Part shown: positions 57,659 to 64,000 of the stretch, piece after piece | Layout of the letters: every line of letters starts with the position of its first letter | Numbering within the stretch: position 1 is the stretch's first letter | NCBI RefSeq assembly: GCF_016097555.1 | Contig: NC_054702.1 | Location: 80,644,920-80,708,919 of the forward strand | Source of the DNA: Gigantopelta aegis | Taxonomy: Eukaryota > Mollusca > Gastropoda > Neomphalida > Peltospiridae | DNA length: 64,000 nt | Reading direction: 5' to 3' | Program-made: the position numbers and the translations under genes | The notes under the pieces: model-generated | Seen by the model: the letters and a program-made list of their open reading frames with translations, nothing else | What the model was told of the DNA's origin: nothing | Database searches by the model: none

Positions 57659-60039
57659 AATATTTTATATAACTATTTAAAAAATATATATCTATATCAA
57701 GATTGTGGTAAAACCGCATACCTAAAATCTTACACCATGTAAGTTATCAAACAGTAATATGTTGGTCATAATGGACGTATTCTGAGAGAAACAATATTCC
57801 TTTTTTAAACTGTAAAACAAATTTAATGCCTGTATGTAAACAGCTGCTTAAGAAATGCTGCATACATGATATCTAACAGAGATTTAAACATCATTATCTT
57901 GATTTTTAACAAGAAACATACCTAGGAAAGGTACTTTATCTTTTTAATATTTAACACAAAACATAAATAACTGTACAAGTTTCTTCTTTCCCCATGACAC
58001 AGCAATAAATGATGACACCATTATTATAGCTACAATACAGTTGATTATATGTACTGAATACAACTTACAAAACAAGTCAATGTATATGAATAATAAAAAA
58101 AAAGAAAAAAGAAAAGAAGGTACATACATTTAAAAAAATCATTGTTTTATACAGCAACAGCAATAAAGTTTCCAAAGTGATAAATATATACCAAAAAGAC
58201 ATAATGATGAAAAATATTGGCTAGTACTAAAACAATGCTCGAAGTAAAAAAAAAATATTAAAAAAAAATAATACAACTTGTCCTTGATTATGGGACAAGA
58301 AATTGATTACATGACACCAACAATATTACATTACTACATGTACAAATACCAACTATTTTTATTACACACATATTAACCCAGCACATATTTACAAAAAAGA
58401 TAAGATATTTTCATATATATATAACAGGTCAAGTGAAATCACAGCTGATCATCCTGGTGCAGTTTTGCTATTTTTATGTACATTTTCTTATCAATAAATA
58501 ATTTGCCCTATACTAATCAACAATGTTTTCTAGGGTAAATTTATATCATTCAGTAATGATTTTAGCACTCCATTCTGCATATAAATTTCTCCTACATTAA
58601 TACAAAAGTATGACATGAAATATGAAGAGTATTCCCAGGTGGGTTAGTCTCATATTATCTAGTTAGAAAATTAATGGAAAGGTTTTTGGTGGTGTTTTTT
58701 TTTTAAAAAAGAACAAGTACTGAGGTGTGGTTCCTTTCCTTTCCTATTTATTAAAACAGAATTTTAATAGACAATACTTACAAAACAAAAAGTATGGGGT
58801 TTTTGGTTTTTGGGATGTTGTTTCATCTACAGTATTTCACTATCTATTTGGCTAACAACAAAACCAAGAGGCAAAAACAATTGAAATATGCAAATCCTCA
58901 TTTTACAAAGGTGAACGTAAACATGAATTTGCTCTTAACCGTGTAACAATCAACAAACTTCTAACATGCAATGTGCTGTATGGGAAGCATACAACAGGTT
59001 TATGTGCATCTGAGAAAAAGCATTAACAATGCAGTTTGTGTTATTCACAGAACACAAGCAATCAATGAGTTCAAACAGTGTATGCATTTTGAGACACTTT
59101 TATCAAAATGTTAACCAAGGTGATTCTAAATTGCTGCAATCTGTTAAGTGGGGTATTTGAAAGACTGTTATTCCTGAACTCAAACAATATGAAAGCTATA
59201 GATAGTATCCATAAATGAATTTAAAGTTGTATTCACATACAGGCAACCCTGTAAGAAAACGTCCACAGCAAAAACACATGCCATTGAAAAAAAATCTGAA
59301 TATAGTCCAAGGAAAAAAGTGCCGTAAAGAATTAAGAACTGCAGAACTGCACGGCAATCTCTGTGACATTGCCGATTGCCAAGGGCAACTGCAGGGGTTA
59401 GAAATGTGAAACAACTTCAACTCAATTCCAAATGAAAATAGACTGTTTATATTTAAAAACAAAAGCCACAATACATTATGAATGTGATCTTCAAGTTATT
59501 TAAAACTTTATCTCACAGTTAATCAAATGTAATGTTGTTTACTTATTCTAACCATATTCACGGATGGACGGAATATGTCAACTATTTCTGTGGACTAAAT
59601 ATTAGTATACAGACTGAATAAAGTGTATCAAATATCTATTCTTTCTACTACAAAAAACACATTTACAGAATTTTGACAAATACAAGTTTAAAAGCTATTT
59701 ATAGCAATGTGGTCCCATTCAGAAGCTTCAATAGCTTAGTTAATTGGTAGTTAAAAAATAAAATCAGGCTATGATTAAAGTAGGAAAAGGATTTCTGAAA
59801 TTGCCAGACAATAATGAACAGTTGCAGAAAACGGATAAAAGATAATTATATTTCATTAACAAATAATGCATATTTAATTACATCTATACATAATCCATCC
59901 ATAATATGGGGAGTCTCATACATGTAGCAATAATACACATGGTTGGTTACATTTGAAAAATACATGATCATAATAACTGAAAAATACATAATAATGACAG
60001 CTAACAAGCTGTGCATAACTCTATAGTTCCAAACATCAA
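55128..60039. other. gene-free AT-rich stretch, probably partly ZNF-5 3' UTR
   Basis: No gene, SINE or clear transposon seen. Homopolymers: G-rich at 55361-55376, G run at about 57339-57365, A run at about 57625-57653. A block at 59255-59400 resembles 44430-44525. The part next to 60040 would be the 3' UTR of ZNF-5 on the - strand; its end was not found. Confidence 0.5.
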
Positions 60040-62844
60040 CTAGTATGGAATATTATTCAAGTGGGAGAATTGTTGCAATCGAGCTTGTAGTTGGGCTGGT
60101 GTTTCCATGACGTTTTCCACAATACTTGACGCCAGCACTGCCTCGCTGATGCCTTGTGTGTACACCGAATGTACGGTGTTGTCAGTGTGCATGTCACCAA
60201 AGTGAATCCTCATGTGTTGTTGGATGGTGTCAGCGAGAGAAGTGGATGTCGACAGCGCTTTGGGCGACTCTTTCGGCTTGCGGGAGTACGGTTTCTCCCC
60301 GGCATGACTCCTCATGTGCGCGTTCAGGTTGTCTCTGCGTGAGAACTGCTTGCCGCAGATGGTGCAGGTGCAGGCCTTCACGCCCGAATGGATCAACATG
60401 TGTCGGCTCAGCTTGGACGACGCCGTGAACGTTTTGTAACACGTGTCACACTTGAATGGTTTTTCTCCGGTGTGATGCATCTGACAAAAATAAATTCATA
60501 GATTTGAGTTAGGTTTCTGGAAATTTCATGCCATTTCTGAAGCATAAAATTCTTATTTACAAAATTAAATGTGTAATTCAAGAATATTATAAAAAGTTTG
60601 TAAGTTTGTTTTCTTTAACGACACCACTAGAGCACATTTATTTATTATCAGGAAACCTGCTAAATTTTTTCATTAGTAGCAAGGTATCTTTTATATGCAC
60701 TATCCCAGAGACAGGATTGCATATACCATGGCCCTTGATATAACAGTAATGGTGCATTGGTTGGAACAAGGATATCCCTGATGTAACATGGTATATAGAA
60801 ATAGTGTGGGTGATAATAATTTGTCAACCATTTTAGAGGTGTCAGAATTAGTTTGCGTCAATTTGTCGCCAAGAAAACTACTTTGAATTGTGAAAATGAT
60901 GAAAACAACTGGTTAAATACTGTTGTTAGGGAATGCATATATGATATTTCTGGAGTAGAATGTAAGTCAACATCACATGTTTTTACTTTGAAAAGGCAAG
61001 AAAAAAAAGAAAAAAACACTAGCTGTTTAAAAGGTTTCCAAACTGATGTATATTACAAGTCACGATTTGTGTGACTCTTCACTTTAGTAGGTGAAATGTT
61101 AGTTAGTTACCACATTTTTTAAAGATTGGCCTAACTAAATATTACCTGGAAGGAAATGTTTTATTTAATGAAACACTCAACATTTTATTTACGGTTATAT
61201 GGCATCGGACATATGGTAATGGACCACACAGATACTGAGGGAGAAAACCTGCTGTCGCCACTTCATGGGCTACTCTTTTCGGTTAGCAACAAGGGATCTT
61301 TTATATGCACCATCCCATAGACAGGATAGCATATACCACAGCCTTTGATGTACCAGTCGTGGTGCACTGGTTGGAGCGAGAAATAAATATTACCTGATGT
61401 TCACGGAGGTTTGCTGACCGAGCGTAACATTTTCCACACGTGTCGCACTGAAATGGTTTTTCTCCCGTATGGTTACGGATGTGGAACTGCAGACTCTTCA
61501 GTCGTACGAAGGATTCGCCACAGATTTCACACTTGAACGGTTTCACCCCGGTGTGCAGCCGAACGTGCTCGTCCAGACTGAACTTCTGACGGAACTGTTT
61601 GCCACACAGCTCACAGGTGTAGAACTTGGCTCCTGTGTGGATTATTTTGTGCGAATACAGGCTCGACAAGCTGCAGAACTTCTTGTCACAAGAATTGCAC
61701 GGATACGGGTCTTGTCCTGTGTGAGTCATTGTGTGTGCCTAAGTGAAAAAAAAAATTAAAAAAAATCCATCAACCACATTATTAATATGATATCTATTAA
61801 TTACTATTTAATATTATACATTTTAAGATTGATGCATTTCATAAAAATAAATTTAAAAGAAAGAAAAAATAAGCCACATTTAAAAATCCTCAATGCCATT
61901 TGTAATTATCATGCATTAACTCTCATGCATCCAGCTTTACAATTTAAAAAATGTCATCACTGTACAAAGTTTCCGAAGTGAAAGCAACTAAAGGAACACT
62001 ATTTTGTTGTGTGTAACATTTTAGAGGACATCCTAGTGAGTCTAATGACCGTAACAAGAATGTACACAAAATGTTAATTAATATTTTAAAGAAACCTACA
62101 TCAGGATTGTTTTGGTTTTTTTACTTTTACTCAAAATCAATATCTATCAGTTGTTATCAGAAACTATATCCTTTAAAACACCATCAACTTTCACTAGATA
62201 ATAGTGTCCAATGTTTAAAAATATTATTTTACAAATATCATGAAACAGAACCCATGTGCATGTTTCGTTATAACGTTTACAGAAATTTAGAGTGGGTTTT
62301 TTTTTATATTGCAATAACAATTCTAAACATAAAATCATATGCATGTTACATCATCAATAACGTTTACACAAATTTACACTGTTTTTAGTTTTCTTTTCGA
62401 TATTGTGATAACCTTTCTAAACATAAGAATCATATGCATGTTACATCATCAATAACGTTTACACAAATTTACACTGTTTTTAGTTTTCTTTTCGATATTG
62501 TGATAACCTTTCTAAACATAAGAATCTGTAGTACATTACCCATCAATAACATTTACTACACAAATGTAGAGTTTTTTCCTTTAGAAATCTATTTGATATT
62601 GCCTAACCTTTTTAAACATAAGAATGTGCTAAATTCCGACATTATAAGACTTCTAACCTGCAGTGCAGACATGACTCGGAACTTTTCGTCACAGTATTGA
62701 CAGGACAGAGCCTTCTCGCCGAGGTGAAAATTCTTCTTGTGTGACTTGAGACCCGACGGCTCCGTGAAGCTTTTATCACACTGATCACACTTGTAGGGTC
62801 TCTCACCTGTATGCTGACGAGTGTGGATCTTCAGGTGATCTAGT
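60040..62844 (-). CDS. ZNF-5: C2H2 zinc-finger protein, last three coding exons
   Basis: Exons on the - strand: 62844-62658, 61738-61394 and 60480-60040, with phase-0 joins [12 protein letters not shown] and [12 protein letters not shown] that each complete a finger. The 5' part lies beyond the window. At least 323 residues are encoded here, with about nine fingers: [70 protein letters not shown] and [10 protein letters not shown], plus a final degenerate one that has lost its Cys pair (YSRKPKE...[10 protein letters not shown]). The C-terminus, ending SHLNNIPY, parallels ZNF-1 ([14 protein letters not shown] versus [14 protein letters not shown], then [11 protein letters not shown] versus CGKSFSRSDNL). 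It is therefore a paralogue of ZNF-1. Coding exons are GC-richer than the introns. Whether it has the C-x-W-S-L module cannot be seen here. Confidence 0.92.
60597..60790 (-). mobile_element. SINE without head, in ZNF-5 last intron
   Basis: Tail TTTCTTTAACGACACCACTA, body TAGCAAGGTATCTTTTATAT, and GGTGCATTGGTTGGAACAAG, where it stops. An internal deletion removes the TTTGGTAATTCTGAC part. Confidence 0.8.
61148..61388 (-). mobile_element. SINE ending 4 bp from the ZNF-5 splice donor
   Basis: Tail AATGTTTTATTTAATGAAAC, body GGTTATATGGCATCGGACAT, TTTTCGGTTAGCAACAAGGG and GGTGCACTGGTTGGAGCGAG, ending AAATAA at about 61388. The donor GT of exon 61738-61394 occupies 61392-61393, so the SINE supplies almost the whole start of that intron. 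Confidence 0.85.
62258..62627. repeat. tandem array, 95-bp unit, about four copies
   Basis: In the ZNF-5 intron, right beside the donor of exon 62844-62658. Units start near 62258, 62341, 62436 and 62530. The two central units are almost identical (GCATGTTACATCATCAATAA, CGTTTACACAAATTTACACT, TTCGATATTGTGATAACCTT, TCTAAACATAAGAATC). The outer ones are diverged. Not a CRISPR array: units adjoin without spacers. Confidence 0.9.
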
Positions 62845-63060
62845 CTGCAAGACAAGCATTACACGAATCCGTAAGTGAACAACCGTAAATCATCTATGAT
62901 ATTAATGTGAGCAAATAATTAGTTGACACATTATATTTTACTTCACCACCTAGAAAAAAAGAAACAACCAAACATGTGTATCTATTACATCATTAGAAAG
63001 TAATCATGTAATGAACAAGTTAACATAAAAAAATGTATTCTGGACAAGTAAAATGAACAG

Positions 63061-63090
63061 TCCATTAATTATTATTGTTGTTGTTGTTGT
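63061..63090. repeat. (TTG)n microsatellite
   Basis: ATTATTATTGTTGTTGTTGTTGTTG in the upstream intron of ZNF-5. Confidence 0.85.
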
Positions 63091-63294
63091 TGATACTAGT
63101 ATGATCTTTAAAAGTTGCATTTGCCAGATGCAAAAATTCAAATGTCTACTTGTCCCAACGCAATAATATGATGCATTATTTTAAAGATTTACAGTATATG
63201 TGCCAGGAGACTAATTCATGCAACATAAAGCATAAAATCAAATTCAACTTGATTCTTTTCAATTAACAATGTGCACATTTATATATATTTAAGG

Positions 63295-63442
63295 ATTGTC
63301 TGTTATTTCTTTTACGTTCATCGGGGGATGAACAAAATAAATCATCCACAAACTGTGTGAATTGGTGATGCCGTTCTCACATAATTTTGCGGATGATTTT
63401 TTTTTATATACCTAGATGAATGTAAAAGAAATAACAGACAAT
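63295..63442. mobile_element. 148-bp inverted-repeat element
   Basis: Ends ATTGTCTGTTATTTCTTTTA and TAAAAGAAATAACAGACAAT are perfect inverted repeats of 20 bp, followed inside by ACGTTCATC / GATGAATGT. A small inner palindrome, GTTCATCGGGGGATGAAC, lies near the left end, and a similar one, GTTCATCGAAAAATGAAC, at 63596-63613 outside the element. Confidence 0.85.
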
Positions 63443-64000
63443 ACTTATCATTAAATTTGAATCATACAGGCTAATAATAACACTAAAACATCATACTTTA
63501 TTTTCAATTATTTTTTATCCATAAACACTAATGCTCAATAAGACATATAAAATGATGTCATCAGATATGACGTTCCCAGACGAAGTAATTTGTACGTTCA
63601 TCGAAAAATGAACAAACTCCTGTTGCTACGTCTGGACCAATGTGGTCATAGAATTGGATAATCACTCCGATAACAAGGTTTTCCAGGGAAAACAGAGGTA
63701 CTATAACTAATGACTGGAGAAACCATAAATGGTTCTGTGAATTAATTTTATACAATTGCATAAGAAAAAAATAAAATTTTAGATACCCCCAACAAAATAC
63801 AGGCATCATGCAATTAACAATGTTTTAAACTTTTAGTTCAGACATGTGAACAAAATAAGTCGTCAATGCCAATTTCCATACACCCCCAATTTAACATCAC
63901 TTGACAAATTATAACTAAAATTAAAATATCTGCCAAAAAGAAAATAAACCTACAATGTAACATACAAGTATGTACTTATCAACCCATTAATGAGATGAGA
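63443..64000. other. upstream intron of ZNF-5, no gene seen
   Basis: AT-rich. Contains the palindrome at 63596-63613 within CCAGACGAAG...CTACGTCTGG, which may be the core of another short inverted-repeat element. No coding exon recognised. Confidence 0.5.

Noticed and set aside
62258-62627. CRISPR-like array
   Set aside because: The 95-bp units adjoin with no unique spacers, and the host is eukaryotic.
1-64000. LTR, retrovirus-like or Polinton-like elements
   Set aside because: No paired long terminal repeats and no capsid, integrase, reverse transcriptase or viral polymerase motifs were recognised.

Overview
The window looks like nuclear DNA of an invertebrate, most likely a mollusc. It is AT-rich, has spliced genes with GT-AG introns, carries a metazoan V-ATPase subunit gene and C2H2 zinc-finger genes, and is full of tRNA-derived SINE-like repeats with tails (TTTAACGACACCACTAGAG and ATTTAACGACGCACTCAACA) that I associate with molluscan genomes. 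The taxon is inference; no species is claimed. I recognised no CRISPR array, operon, rRNA gene, functional tRNA gene or LTR/virus-like element.

Left part (1-15.5 kb): the last five coding exons of V-ATPase subunit D (ATP6V1D, + strand, 357-3959) with a long 3' UTR; then, convergent to it, a complete five-exon gene for a 230-residue protein I cannot name (- strand, 8051-11055); then, divergent from that, a two-exon, 15-finger C2H2 gene (ZNF-1, + strand, 12854-15485).

Middle part (15.5-45 kb): repeats, plus two intact single-coding-exon C2H2 genes on the - strand (ZNF-2, 743 aa, 21188-23419; ZNF-3, 609 aa, 29908-31737) and a decayed relative (ZNF-4 pseudogene, about 42732-44180). ZNF-1, -2 and -3 share an N-terminal module, C-x-W-S-L followed by a Cys pair exactly 13 residues after the Trp, which is not a C2H2 finger and does not match KRAB, BTB, SCAN or ZAD as I know them. 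Two 1645-bp Tc1/mariner elements in opposite orientation (19382-21026 and 32433-34077) flank ZNF-2 and ZNF-3. The second lies inside a 4.15-kb hAT-like element (31953-36105) that also holds two short coding-like blocks. The same blocks recur in a second copy at 37361-38685, which lacks both the Tc1 and a SINE insertion.

Right part (45-64 kb): mainly nested non-autonomous DNA transposons, SINEs and simple repeats, then the last three coding exons of a fifth C2H2 gene (ZNF-5, - strand, 60040-62844), a relative of ZNF-1 that continues beyond the window.

The zinc-finger genes are probably nuclear DNA-binding regulators that arose by local duplication. The best leads for something undescribed are the shared N-terminal module, the coding-like blocks in the hAT-like element, and a nested element at 39.4-41.5 kb whose ends are arrays of a short motif built around ATTCGTCCA.
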